64,000 bases of DNA from Halorubrum laminariae (GCF_024494655.1 NZ_JANHDL010000002.1:310001-374000), one strand, 5' to 3'; shown: positions 1-8,394, counted from the first letter of the stretch. Notes: generated from the sequence alone by a model not told the origin. Program-made: numbers and translations.

Positions 1-639
1 CGCGTGGTGGTCGTGCGCGAGGTCGGCCAATTCGCGAATCGGATTGATCGTCCCGAGCGCGTTCGAGACGTGGACGACCGAAACCATCTCGGTGTCGTCG
101 TCGATACACTCCGCGGCGTGGTCGGTGTCGAGTCGCCCCTCGTCCGTGACCTCGATGAATCGAACGTCCGCGCCGGTCCGTTTGCCGATCTGTTGCCACG
201 TCACCAGCGACGAGTGGTGTTCCATCTCGGAGAGGACGACGTTGTCGCCCGGTCCGAGTTCTTCGAGACCCCACGCGTACGCGACGAGGTTCATCGCCTC
301 GGTTGCGTTCTTCGTGAAGACGATCTCCTCGCGGCCCGCGGCACCGACGAAGTCGGCGACGGTGTCGTGTGCTTGTTCGTAGGCGACGGACGCCTCCTGA
401 CTCAGCTGATGGATCCCGCGGTGGACGTTGGCGTTGTAGCCGCGGTAGTAGTCCGCGATCGTGTCGACGACGGGATCGGGCGTGTGTGAGGTCGCCGCGT
501 TGTCGAGGTAGACGAGCGGCGTGTCGTCACTCGCACCCTGACCGGGCGTCTCCGGATCGCCGCCGACCAGCCGATCGAGGACCGGGAAGTCGTCCCGGAC
601 GGCTTCCACGTCGAACGGATACTGTTCTTGAACTCCCAT
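1..639 (-). CDS. sufS: Cysteine desulfurase, SufS type (partial, 3' end outside window)
   Basis: This is the N-terminal 213 residues of a PLP-dependent class V aminotransferase-fold cysteine desulfurase, which releases sulfur from cysteine for Fe-S cluster assembly in the cytoplasm. The start is the ATG at 639-637. Visible family marks are the LDNAATS segment near residue 45, a YNANVHRG segment and an MEHHSS segment carrying the His that stacks on PLP. The PLP-binding Lys and the mobile active-site Cys loop lie beyond the left edge, so activity cannot be judged here. SufS proteins are usually about 400 residues, so roughly half is present. The gene is divergent from hemC, with about 137 bases between the two starts. 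Confidence 0.9.
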   Translation of the reverse strand, partial: MGVQEQYPFDVEAVRDDFPVLDRLVGGDPETPGQGASDDTPLVYLDNAATSHTPDPVVDTIADYYRGYNANVHRGIHQLSQEASVAYEQAHDTVADFVGAAGREEIVFTKNATEAMNLVAYAWGLEELGPGDNVVLSEMEHHSSLVTWQQIGKRTGADVRFIEVTDEGRLDTDHAAECIDDDTEMVSVVHVSNALGTINPIRELADLAHDHHA

Positions 640-776
640 TACCCGATGTGGGGGCCCGAGCACTAACACATCTTCGGTCCGGTACGTGTTGCCCGTATCG
701 AGGACGGACGCCTGCGCGTCCGCGTTGCAACGGCCGAACTAGTGCCCTTTTGAACGCGGGGGACCTCCGTTCGGAT

Positions 777-2012
777 ATGCCCGAAACGCTCAGGCTCGCC
801 ACCCGCGGCTCGGACTTGGCCTTGGAACAGGCCGAGACCGTCCGCGACGCCCTGTCGAGTCGCCGACGCGACGTGGAGATCCGACACGTCGAGACGCGCG
901 GCGACCAGATCTCGGACGAACTGATCCATCGGCTCGGCAGGACAGGCGCGTTCGTCCGCGCCCTCGACGAGGAGGTGCTGGCCGGCGACGCCGACCTCGC
1001 CGTCCACTCGCTGAAAGACGTGCCGACCGAGGGGATGGACGATATGGTCGTCGCGGGCGTTCCCGAACGCGCCCCGTCCGGCGATGTGCTCGTTCACCCC
1101 GACGGGCTCGGTATCGACGACCTTCCGCCGGGCTCCGTCGTCGGCACGGGGTCGCTCCGGCGAACCGCCCAGATCAAGGCGTCTCGACCGGATCTCGTCG
1201 TCGAGCCGCTCCGCGGGAACGTTGACACCCGGATCGAGAAGCTGCTCGCGCCCGGGCTGCAGGCGGAACACGAGCGCCGGCTGATCGCCTCGGGCGAGGC
1301 GAGCGCGATGACCGCCGACGCGGGGGGTGACGACGAGACCCCCGACGAGGCTCTCGACGCCGACGAGCCGAACTGGGACGCCCTCGACGACGGTTCGGAA
1401 GACGGCGACGCGGACGATAGTGGAGACGACGAGGAAGCCGAAGTGAAGTTCGAGCGCACCGTCGAGGAGTGGTTCGACTCTCTCTCCGATCTGGAACGCT
1501 CGGCGATGGAGCGCAAGGTGGAGACCGAGTACGACGCGATCGTCCTCGCCGAGGCCGGTCTCCGCCGCTCCGATCTGTTCTACGACGTCGAGACCACGCG
1601 GCTCCCCCGCGAAGAGTTCGTCCCTGCGGCCGGTCAGGGCGCGATCGCGGTCACCGCGACCGATCCCGACGTGATAGAGACGGTTCGGTCGGCGATCGAC
1701 CACCCGCGCACCCGCGTGGCGGTCACGGTGGAACGGACGATCCTCGGTGAACTCAACGGCGGCTGCGTCGCCCCGATCGGCGTCTCCGCGCTCGTGCAGG
1801 GCGAGCACGTCCATACGCGGGTCCGCGTGCTCTCGACGGACGGCACCGAGGAGGTAGCGGACACCCGCGACCTGCCGATCCGGTCGCACGCGAAGGCGGC
1901 CGAGTCGTTCGCGGCGGATCTGGCGGACCGGGGCGCGGCCGATCTGATCGCGGCGGCGCGCGAGGAGGCCGAAGTCGACGAGGAGACGCGGGAGGCGGAG
2001 ACCGATGAGTGA
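777..2012 (+). CDS. hemC: Hydroxymethylbilane synthase (porphobilinogen deaminase)
   Basis: The enzyme joins four porphobilinogens into hydroxymethylbilane in cytoplasmic tetrapyrrole synthesis. The ATG at 777 gives MPETLRLATRGSDLALEQAE, the normal family N-terminus, so the longer upstream open frame is ignored. A GGCVAPIG motif near residue 330 carries the Cys that binds the dipyrromethane cofactor. At 411 residues it is about 100 longer than bacterial HemC. The excess is an acidic low-complexity insert around residues 173-222 followed by a helical segment, placed just before the EYDAIVLAEAGL region. It is the first gene of hemC-cobA-hemD and overlaps cobA by 8 bases. Confidence 0.95.
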   Translation: MPETLRLATRGSDLALEQAETVRDALSSRRRDVEIRHVETRGDQISDELIHRLGRTGAFVRALDEEVLAGDADLAVHSLKDVPTEGMDDMVVAGVPERAPSGDVLVHPDGLGIDDLPPGSVVGTGSLRRTAQIKASRPDLVVEPLRGNVDTRIEKLLAPGLQAEHERRLIASGEASAMTADAGGDDETPDEALDADEPNWDALDDGSEDGDADDSGDDEEAEVKFERTVEEWFDSLSDLERSAMERKVETEYDAIVLAEAGLRRSDLFYDVETTRLPREEFVPAAGQGAIAVTATDPDVIETVRSAIDHPRTRVAVTVERTILGELNGGCVAPIGVSALVQGEHVHTRVRVLSTDGTEEVADTRDLPIRSHAKAAESFAADLADRGAADLIAAAREEAEVDEETREAETDE

Positions 2013-2802
2013 CGAGTCGAGCCTCGGAACCGTCTACCTCGTCGGCTCCGGCCCGGGCGACCCGGACCTGCTGACGGTGAAGGCGGCGCGACTGATCGAG
2101 TCGGCCGACGTGGTGCTCCACGACAAGCTCCCCGGCCCGGAGATCTTGGGTGAGATCCCCGAAGCGAAGCGGGAGGACGTGGGCAAGCGCGCCGGCGGCG
2201 AGTGGACCCCGCAGGAGTACACCAACCGTCGGCTGGTCGAGTTGGCCCGCGAGGGGAACTCCGTCGTCCGGCTCAAGGGCGGGGACCCGTTCGTCTTCGG
2301 CCGCGGCGGCGAGGAAGCGGAGCACCTCGCAGCCGATGGAATTCCCTTCGAGGTCGTCCCGGGCGTTACCTCGGCGATCGCGGGCCCCGCCGTCGTCGGA
2401 ATTCCGGTGACGCACCGCGACTACGCCTCCTCCGTCTCCTTCGTCACCGGCCACGAGGACCCGACGAAAGACGAGTCCGCGGTCGATTGGGACGCACTCG
2501 CCGCCACGGGCGGCACCATCGTCGTGCTGATGGGTGTCGGCAAGCTCCCGGGATACACCGCGGCGCTTCGCGACGCCGGGCTCGACGGCGACACTCCCGT
2601 CGCGCTGGTCGAACGCGCCACTTGGCCGGAGATGCGCGTGGCGACCGGGACGCTCGATTCGATCGTCGAGGTCCGCGACGAGGCCGGAATCGAGCCGCCT
2701 GCAATCACCGTGATCGGCGACGTGGCAGCGACTCGGTCGCGAGTCGCTGCGTTTCTCCAGAACGAACTCGGAGACGACCCCGAGCGGGGTGATGACACGT
2801 GA
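2005..2802 (+). CDS. cobA: Uroporphyrinogen-III C-methyltransferase
   Basis: This SAM-dependent methyltransferase turns uroporphyrinogen III into precorrin-2, the branch toward siroheme and cobalamin. The 265-residue length is that of a stand-alone SUMT enzyme without CysG dehydrogenase or ferrochelatase domains. Family motifs are VGSGPGDPDLLTVKA at the N-terminus, the VRLKGGDPFVFGRGGEE segment near residue 90, and PGVTSAIAGPA with GIPVTHR near residue 120. The ATG lies inside the end of hemC and the stop overlaps the GTG of hemD, so the three genes are probably co-transcribed and translationally coupled. Haloarchaea make cobalamin, so the corrinoid branch is a reasonable role. The symbol sumT would serve equally. 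Confidence 0.95.
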   Translation: MSDESSLGTVYLVGSGPGDPDLLTVKAARLIESADVVLHDKLPGPEILGEIPEAKREDVGKRAGGEWTPQEYTNRRLVELAREGNSVVRLKGGDPFVFGRGGEEAEHLAADGIPFEVVPGVTSAIAGPAVVGIPVTHRDYASSVSFVTGHEDPTKDESAVDWDALAATGGTIVVLMGVGKLPGYTAALRDAGLDGDTPVALVERATWPEMRVATGTLDSIVEVRDEAGIEPPAITVIGDVAATRSRVAAFLQNELGDDPERGDDT

Positions 2803-3545
2803 GCGACACAACCGTTGACCGTCGCCCCCGCGTCGCCGTGTTCCGACCGGCAGACGAGCGTATCGACGACGCCGTGGCGCTCCTCGAATCTCTCGGCGCG
2901 GACCCGGTTGCGGATCCGATGCTCGCAGTCGAGTCCACGGGCGCGGTCCCCCGAGACGCCCCGCTCGTCGTCCTCACGAGCAAGACGGGCGTCGAACTCG
3001 CGGCCGCGGCGGGCTGGAATCCCGGCGACGCGACGCTTACCGCGATCGGCCCCGCGACCGCCAGAGCGGCCCGCGAGGTGGGGTGGTCCGTCGATGTCGT
3101 CCCCGACGAATACACCTCGGCGGGGCTCGTCACGGCACTCGAATCGCGCGTCGCGGACGAGCGCGTCGAAGTGGCGCGCTCGGACCACGGCAGCGACGTG
3201 CTCTTGGACGGACTCCGTGAGGCGGGCGCGACCGTGACCGAGACGGTGCTGTACCGGCTGGCCCGCCCGTCGGGGACCGGCGAGTCAGCCGAGCTGGCCG
3301 CCGCCGGCGATCTCGACGCCGCGGCGTTCACCTCGTCGCTCACGGTCGAGCACTTCCTCGATGCGGCCGCCGAGCGGGGCGTCCGCGACGCGGCGATCGC
3401 GGGACTCGACGCAGCAGTCGTCGGCGCTATCGGCCCACCGACTGCGGAGACGGCAGCTGACCACGGGATCGATGTCGACATCGTTCCCGACGACGCTGAG
3501 TTCGAGGCGCTCGCGACCGCCGTCATCAACGCGACGACCGAGTGA
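2799..3545 (+). CDS. hemD: Uroporphyrinogen-III synthase
   Basis: The enzyme cyclises hydroxymethylbilane with inversion of ring D to give uroporphyrinogen III. HemD is poorly conserved, so the call rests on the fold-typical start RVAVFRPADERIDDAV, the VLTSKTGVE and FTSSLTVEHFL segments that frame the two halves, a 248-residue length and the position directly after hemC and cobA. The start is a GTG at 2799 whose last two bases belong to the cobA TGA, a typical coupled arrangement. It is the last gene of the operon. The next 250 bases contain no gene, and the next coding sequence has its own promoter. Confidence 0.9.
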   Translation: MSDTTVDRRPRVAVFRPADERIDDAVALLESLGADPVADPMLAVESTGAVPRDAPLVVLTSKTGVELAAAAGWNPGDATLTAIGPATARAAREVGWSVDVVPDEYTSAGLVTALESRVADERVEVARSDHGSDVLLDGLREAGATVTETVLYRLARPSGTGESAELAAAGDLDAAAFTSSLTVEHFLDAAAERGVRDAAIAGLDAAVVGAIGPPTAETAADHGIDVDIVPDDAEFEALATAVINATTE

Positions 3546-3762
3546 CCCGGGACGCGCTTGTGAGTGAAACCGCGCGAGACGAGGATCAGTTTTCGCGAGT
3601 GCTCATAGGGCTGCCGGCCCTCTCCAGTTCTCGTCACCGATACTGAGGATAAGTACGTCGCCACCGCGGATTCGCTGAATACGGCCGTTTGATCCCTCTT
3701 CGTGGCTTTTATCCACTCCAACCTCGTGGTTTTTCAAATATCATAATTGAAAATGAGCACAT

Positions 3763-3777
3763 CGGGTTTATAACCCG
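3763..3777 (+). promoter_or_regulatory. Palindromic TATA box
   Basis: The arms CGGGTT and AACCCG flank TAT, so the TATA-like core TTTATAA sits inside a perfect 6-bp inverted repeat. The following gene starts at 3797, about 22-29 bases downstream, which predicts a leaderless transcript. The symmetry could be an operator that blocks TATA-binding protein, or chance. Confidence 0.55.
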
Positions 3778-3796
3778 GTAAGGGAGATACAATAGC

Positions 3797-4198
3797 ATGG
3801 AACCGAGCGAGCGCTGGGAACTGCGAGTCGACGACGGGGTGATCGTCGTCGAGTTCCCGCACGGGACGGGGCTAAGCCCCGCCGATGGCGAGGCGCTGCT
3901 CGATCGGTGGCGGACCGTCGCGACCGGACGGTCGATCGCCGCCGTCGTGATCGTCGTGCGGACGAGCCGTCCGTGCTCGGATGCGGGCCGGCGCGCCCTT
4001 CGCGAATCCGCGCAGATCGCGGTCGCTCGCGGCGTCGACCGGTTCGCCGTCGTCGGCGAACGCTCGAAGCGCCGATACCTCAAACGTACGATCAACATCG
4101 ACGGGGTCGACGTGGAGGCGTTCAACGACGCTGCCGCCGCGCAGAGCTGGGCAACGTGTCCGTCGACGGGCGTCCCGTCCGTCGAAACGTCGTCGTGA
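3797..4198 (+). CDS. Small STAS/SEC14-like protein of unknown role
   Basis: The protein has 133 residues. The N-terminal 70 residues alternate hydrophobic strands and a helix (WELRVDDGVIVVEFP, then a run ending AVVIVVRTSRP), then a helix of the type seen in bacterial STAS or SEC14-like domains. I recognise no catalytic motif. It is less acidic than its neighbours and has no signal peptide or membrane segment, so it is probably cytoplasmic. It stands alone behind its own TATA box. A regulatory or scaffold role like that of anti-sigma-antagonist STAS domains is possible but not shown by the sequence. Confidence 0.6.
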   Translation: MEPSERWELRVDDGVIVVEFPHGTGLSPADGEALLDRWRTVATGRSIAAVVIVVRTSRPCSDAGRRALRESAQIAVARGVDRFAVVGERSKRRYLKRTINIDGVDVEAFNDAAAAQSWATCPSTGVPSVETSS

Positions 4199-4505
4199 AC
4201 CGTCCCGGGAGCGAGCCCCGAGATGTCTCGCAAATTCTCGTCCGTGATCGGTCCGAAGAGTGATCCACCGGGTCACTCCACGTGTCTGCCACGACGACTG
4301 TGTTGGACACGACTGATCCCGGATCGGTGATCCCGGCGAGCAACGTCTCCGTCTGTTCTGCGCTGTTGAATCCGCAGAATGCGTCGGGATCGGAGCACAA
4401 TACGGTCGGTTTAGTATCGCTATCGAGGGAATAGATCGAGGCATCACAGCATGGCGAAGAGCAAATAAAACGAAATAAACGGCTACCGCGCAAACGAATG
4501 GGCGG
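4199..4505. other. Intergenic stretch, A+T richer than its surroundings, possible gene remnant
   Basis: This gap of about 307 bases is visibly richer in A and T than the surrounding genes. On the minus strand, 4450 down to about 4205 is an open frame without a start codon. Its translation is acidic and protein-like, with segments such as SIYSLDSDTKPTVLC and SNTVVVADTWSD. It could be the 3' remnant of a decayed gene or chance. T/A runs near 4465-4490 may serve as a promoter for the gene at 4506 or for the opposite strand. Confidence 0.35.
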
Positions 4506-5231
4506 ATGCGAGAGAGCAGTCGTGAGTGGATTCTCGAAACGGTCCCCGGAGTACTCAGAGAGTCCCGTGACTTTGTTTCCGGGCTCGTTGTGAACCTTGC
4601 TCTCATTGTCGGAGTGATCGTGTTCGGGTGGAGTCTCGTTGAAATCGCGCTTATATATCTCATCGAGATAGCGATCATCAATCTCCTGTTCTTTTCCGTC
4701 GCGTTGTTCACGCCACAGCCGGTAGATGGCCTCGATGGGGACTGGGCCGGGGAGCCCACTCCACTTCACCCGGTTGCTCTGATCCCGCCGATATACTGGC
4801 GGAACATCAAGTACGTCGGGGGCAAGGCTCTCGTCGCTGGTATCCTTATTTTGGCGGTTACGAGACCCGTGGTTTCCAGTTACGGGTTACACTCGGGAGT
4901 CCCCCTCTCAGTCGGAGTTGCGGTCGCCGGCGTCGTTTTCTTTCAGCTGGCGCGTGTCTGGCGATACTTCATCGCCAACCAGTCATATCGAAACAAGTCA
5001 CCGGCGGACGCGATGGAGTTCGCGTTCGCTCCAGTCGTTGAGCTGTATCTGATGTTGATCTATGTGATCGCTCCCGTCACCGTCGTACTCGCGGGTGTCA
5101 CGTTCGCAATGGATACCAATCTCAATTCACGGGCCGTGTGGTTGGTCTATCTAGTTCCGATGGGGGTAATTAGAGCGTGGATAGGGAGTTTAGACCCTCA
5201 GACAGACGATCTTGAGATCAGTTTCAGTTGA
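4506..5231 (+). CDS. DUF6498-like multi-pass membrane protein
   Basis: The protein has 241 residues with about six hydrophobic segments. A first pair lies around residues 27-70, with a tryptophan followed by LVEIALIYLIEIAIIN. This matches the layout of haloarchaeal DUF6498 proteins, whose second helix starts with an aromatic and an acidic residue. A related 424-residue gene lies at 17509. This copy lacks the soluble C-terminal domain of that paralogue. The codon use is less G+C-rich than neighbouring genes, which together with the adjacent transposase remnant hints at a more recently acquired or faster-evolving spot. The function is unknown. Confidence 0.6.
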   Translation: MRESSREWILETVPGVLRESRDFVSGLVVNLALIVGVIVFGWSLVEIALIYLIEIAIINLLFFSVALFTPQPVDGLDGDWAGEPTPLHPVALIPPIYWRNIKYVGGKALVAGILILAVTRPVVSSYGLHSGVPLSVGVAVAGVVFFQLARVWRYFIANQSYRNKSPADAMEFAFAPVVELYLMLIYVIAPVTVVLAGVTFAMDTNLNSRAVWLVYLVPMGVIRAWIGSLDPQTDDLEISFS

Positions 5232-5268
5232 TGAGAATACGTTTCTGAATCCGATGACGGCGTGGTGA

Positions 5269-5463
5269 TCACCGGTTGAGAGCCTGTTCGAAGTTGTAGA
5301 CTACGGCGGTCACCACGAGCTCGCAGAACTCGCGGTACCACGCATGAGGGAGGACAGCGGGGTCGAACCGACGTATAGCTCGCTGTCCAACCGTTCGTTG
5401 TGTGCGTGGTCGTAGGCGGCGAACAGCCGGTGACCACGGAGTGTTCGATCGCGGCAGTTCGTC
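5269..5463 (-). pseudogene. C-terminal remnant of an IS5/ISH-type transposase
   Basis: Read on the minus strand, one frame gives RLFAAYDHAHNERLDSELY and another gives RFDPAVLPHAWYREF followed by CELVVTAVVYNFEQALNR and a TGA at 5271-5269. Both are typical of the end of haloarchaeal IS4/IS5-family transposases, where they are normally joined by about 15-20 residues. The frame change and the missing joining segment show an internal deletion. The catalytic DDE parts and the terminal inverted repeats are absent. The remnant abuts the stop of the SelW-like gene, so the insertion and its decay reached that gene's 3' edge. Confidence 0.75.
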
Positions 5464-5706
5464 TCAGGCGCGTCCGTCGACATGTGGTCGCACCGCTCGC
5501 ACGATCTCGTCGACGTCGTAGGCGTCCTCGGTGATGTCGAAGACGACCTCGCCGTCGGCTCGGACGACGAACACGCCGTCGTCGCCAGTCACCAACGCGA
5601 CCTCGTCGATCGACTCACCGAACTGCCGGAGGACTGCCTCGGCGACATCTCGCGCTCGGTTCAACATGCCGCAGGGAACGCAGTACTCGATCTCGACGCG
5701 GGTCAC
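5464..5706 (-). CDS. SelT/SelW/SelH (Rdx) family redox protein
   Basis: This 80-residue thioredoxin-like protein has an N-terminal strand VEIEYCVPCGM that carries the CxxC redox pair, followed by a helix (RARDVAEAVLRQFG) and two strands. Eukaryotic SelW proteins have selenocysteine at the second active position; here both are Cys. The partner and substrate of prokaryotic Rdx proteins are unknown. The start is the ATG at 5706. The gene stands alone on the minus strand, and a transposase remnant touches its stop codon. Confidence 0.8.
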   Translation of the reverse strand: MTRVEIEYCVPCGMLNRARDVAEAVLRQFGESIDEVALVTGDDGVFVVRADGEVVFDITEDAYDVDEIVRAVRPHVDGRA

Positions 5707-5813
5707 GAGTCGCGTTGGCTCCGCGGCCGGTTAAACGCGCGGTGCGGTGTCCGAATATGCGTCCGGTCTACCACGAATTCAACGGGAGATTCGACAAGAG
5801 ATTCGACGGGACC

Positions 5814-7214
5814 TCAGACCACCAGCGCGTCGAACACGACGGCGAACAGCAGGAGCCCAAGGTAGGCGTTCGACGCGTGGAACGCGCGGAACGCCGCGGT
5901 TTCCGTCTGCTCGTAATGCAGTCTGACGACGGTCCAGAGGAACACCGCACCGAGCGCGACACCCACGGCGGCGTACAGCACGCCGAGCGGGTCGGCGGCG
6001 GCCGCAAGCGCGACCGCCGAGACGAGCGTCGCGCCGAGGTACCAGACGATGTGCCGCCGCGTCGCCGTCTCGCCGCGGACGACGGGCATCATCGGGAAGC
6101 CGCCGCGCTCGTAGTCGTCTTTGTATGCCAGCGCGAGGTTGTAGAAGTGCGCAGGGGTCCACAGGAAGATCACGAGCGCGAGCAGGAGCCCGCCGCCGCC
6201 GACCGTGCCGGTCACCGCCGCCCAGCCGATGAGCGCGGGCAACGCGCCGGCGGCCCCGCCGATGACGGTGTTCTGGACGGTGTTCGGCTTGAGCACGAGC
6301 GTGTAGACGACGCTGTAAAACGCGATCGCGACCAGTCCGAGCGCGGCGGTGAGCGGGTTCACGCTCCAGAACAGCCCGAGCGAAACGACGGTCAGGAGAC
6401 CGCCGAACGCGAGCGCGTTCGGCACGGGGACGAGGTCGGTCGCGAGCGGACGGTCGCTCGTCCGCTGCATTCGCTTGTCCACATCGCGTTCAAACACGTG
6501 GTTGAATGTCCCGGACGCGCCGATCGAGAGCGCGCCCCCCGCGAGCGTCGCACCGACAGCGTAGGGCGTGAATCCCGGGCCGCCGGCCAACGCCATCGCG
6601 GCGGCTGCGACCAGACAGAGCAGCCACATCAGCCGCGGCTTCATGAGCCGGAAGTAGGCGGCTGCGGTGGCCCGCAGCCGGGGCAGCGTCGCCGTCGGAA
6701 TCTCGGGATCCGGCGCGTCTTCGACCGGCGGGAGGTCATCCGTTCCCAGATCGAAGTCGACGGGGGCGTCGTCGTCGCCCGTTTCCGCCTCCAACCACCA
6801 CGCGAGTCCGGCGAGAACCGCACCGAAGATGATCACGCCGAGGAGCAGGTGGAGTGGACCGAGGGCGGCGGGCAGCGCGCCGGTGGCGACAAGCGCGCCG
6901 ACGGCAGCCTGTACCGGATACAACAGCAGCGCACCGCCGAGGGCGAGTCGAATTCGTCGGCTCACATCGGTGCGCCACGCCAGCACGACAGACAGCACGA
7001 CAAGGAATCCGACGAGGACCGCGATCAGGCGGTGCCCAAGCGCGATCCAGCCGCTGGCCGACACGGGGAGTTCGGTCCCGCCGCCGCACGCGGGCCAGCC
7101 CCCGCAGGCCGCCGCGGCCTCGGTGAGCGACGTGGTCGCGCCCACGACGAGCAGGAGGTAGACGCCCATCGCCGTCGCGGCGAGGACCGCGGGGAACCGA
7201 TCGGGTATCGTCAC
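5814..7214 (-). CDS. ctaB: CtaA-like/CtaB fusion: protoheme IX farnesyltransferase (heme O synthase)
   Basis: The protein has 466 residues. Residues 1 to about 150 hold four membrane helices resembling half of a COX15/CtaA heme A synthase (a CGGWPACGGG segment near residue 40 and a HRLIA segment). After an acidic linker (about 155-185), residues 190-466 form a UbiA-type prenyltransferase with FNHVFERDVDKRMQRTSDRP near residue 245 and a YKDDYERGG second Asp motif. The enzyme farnesylates heme B to heme O for terminal oxidases. Fused CtaA-CtaB proteins are known in haloarchaea. The start is a GTG at 7214, about 25 bases after a CATATATG element. No oxidase genes lie next to it. Confidence 0.9.
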   Translation of the reverse strand: MTIPDRFPAVLAATAMGVYLLLVVGATTSLTEAAAACGGWPACGGGTELPVSASGWIALGHRLIAVLVGFLVVLSVVLAWRTDVSRRIRLALGGALLLYPVQAAVGALVATGALPAALGPLHLLLGVIIFGAVLAGLAWWLEAETGDDDAPVDFDLGTDDLPPVEDAPDPEIPTATLPRLRATAAAYFRLMKPRLMWLLCLVAAAAMALAGGPGFTPYAVGATLAGGALSIGASGTFNHVFERDVDKRMQRTSDRPLATDLVPVPNALAFGGLLTVVSLGLFWSVNPLTAALGLVAIAFYSVVYTLVLKPNTVQNTVIGGAAGALPALIGWAAVTGTVGGGGLLLALVIFLWTPAHFYNLALAYKDDYERGGFPMMPVVRGETATRRHIVWYLGATLVSAVALAAAADPLGVLYAAVGVALGAVFLWTVVRLHYEQTETAAFRAFHASNAYLGLLLFAVVFDALVV

Positions 7215-7236
7215 GTACCGGAGTTAGAAACCGACC

Positions 7237-7244
7237 CATATATG
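7237..7244 (-). promoter_or_regulatory. TATA box of the ctaB fusion gene
   Basis: The sequence CATATATG, identical on both strands, lies 23-30 bases before the GTG start at 7214, which is the spacing expected for a leaderless haloarchaeal transcript. Confidence 0.55.
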
Positions 7245-7261
7245 TCCCGCGCTTCGGCGGG

Positions 7262-7726
7262 TCACGGTCTGTCGTCGGTCGCATCGCCGTCGCGGTCCGC
7301 GGTCCGTCGTCGCAGGATTCGGTCGACGATGTCGCCGCTCGACAACACCTCGCCGTCGTATCGCGGCTCGCGGCTCGTGGCCCGCTCGACTCGGCAATCG
7401 ATGCCGCGCTCGTCGAGCGCACCGGCGATGCCCGCCTCGTCGTGGTGCTGGTCGTACCCCAACACGATCACGTCCGGATCGAGCCGTTCGACGGGGACGA
7501 ACACGTCCTCCGGATGGCCGAGGTGCGCCTCGTCGACCGCGTCGAGCGCGGCGACCATGTCGCGCCGCTGTCGCGCGCGCAAGATCGGCTTCGGCTTGTG
7601 GGTGACGTTCGTCTGTCGCGCGACGATGACGTGCAGTTCGTCGCCGTACGCCGCCGCGTCTTCGAGATAGTGGACGTGGCCCGGGTGCAACAGGTCGAAC
7701 GTCCCCTGTGCGACGACCCGAGTCAT
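7262..7726 (-). CDS. ribL: FAD synthetase (FMN adenylyltransferase)
   Basis: This 154-residue cytidylyltransferase-fold enzyme transfers AMP to FMN to make FAD. It shows the nucleotidyltransferase HxGH motif as [14 protein letters not shown] near residue 9 and a [11 protein letters not shown] segment in place of the KMSKS-like region. Archaeal RibL also uses two C-terminal Cys; here Cys is seen in GIDCRVE. An ATG at 7735 is also possible, but the ATG at 7726 overlaps the TGA of the upstream JAMM gene as ATGA and gives the usual RVVAQGTFD start, so I prefer it. The two genes are probably one operon. Confidence 0.9.
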   Translation of the reverse strand: MTRVVAQGTFDLLHPGHVHYLEDAAAYGDELHVIVARQTNVTHKPKPILRARQRRDMVAALDAVDEAHLGHPEDVFVPVERLDPDVIVLGYDQHHDEAGIAGALDERGIDCRVERATSREPRYDGEVLSSGDIVDRILRRRTADRDGDATDDRP

Positions 7727-8244
7727 CGAAACCACGAGAGAAACCCGCGGTCGGTTCGCCGTTCGTCGTCGAGTTCGCGGTCGATGTCTTCTTGGGTAAA
7801 ATCGAAGAAGTGCTCGTCGGGCACCTCGACGTCGAGAACGTCGAGCGTCGTCTGTTTCCCCTCGTTGTCGAACGCCTTCCAGTCTCCCCAGCCGTAGGGC
7901 GCGCCGACGATGATGTGGACCTTCCCCTGCCCGAACGTGGCGAGATCGGCGTCGCTCGGGCGAAGCACGCCGTTCGGATGCGAGTGAACCGAGCCGACCG
8001 CGCGCATGTCGTTCGGCTTCATGTGCGTGCGGACGCTGGCGCTCGTCGGATTCGACTCCGTTCCCGGAATGACGAGCACGTCGGTGATCACCTGTCCGTC
8101 TCGGTCGATATCGAGCTTCCGAGCGTCGTCTGCGCGGAGGAACCCCATGTACTCATTGGGGTGGCTCTCCTCGCTCGCTTCGAGGATAAACTCCATGGCC
8201 TCTCGGGCGATCCCGAGGAGATCGTCCGAGCGGAACAGTCGCAT
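7723..8244 (-). CDS. JAMM/MPN+ (Mov34-type) metalloprotease-like protein
   Basis: The protein has 173 residues. The JAMM zinc motif is complete in its core: [16 protein letters not shown] contains HxH, seven residues, then SxxD near residue 95, and an upstream Glu occurs in the first helix ([11 protein letters not shown]). In Haloferax, JAMM proteins remove the ubiquitin-like SAMP modifiers; one of two paralogues there is not known to be active. This gene overlaps ribL by four bases, an arrangement I recall beside the second Haloferax JAMM gene. A deSAMPylase is the first hypothesis. No SAMP or E1 gene is nearby. Confidence 0.85.
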   Translation of the reverse strand: MRLFRSDDLLGIAREAMEFILEASEESHPNEYMGFLRADDARKLDIDRDGQVITDVLVIPGTESNPTSASVRTHMKPNDMRAVGSVHSHPNGVLRPSDADLATFGQGKVHIIVGAPYGWGDWKAFDNEGKQTTLDVLDVEVPDEHFFDFTQEDIDRELDDERRTDRGFLSWFR

Positions 8245-8394
8245 ACCCGAACGCAGTCGCCGTCGCCTCATAGGGATTCCGGACCGGCAGTCGGTCGTGC
8301 TCACGCCGAGCGGGTCGCGGCCGCGTCGGCTCCGATCCCACGGCCGGAGATGCAAGAGAACAGGCTTAACCACGGGCGTTCCCGATGAATGCGC

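Noticed and set aside
5715..7670. 651-codon open frame on the plus strand
   Set aside because: It is antisense to the well-supported ctaB fusion and FAD synthetase genes. Its translation is Arg/His-rich, as expected for the reverse of a G+C-rich acidic gene.
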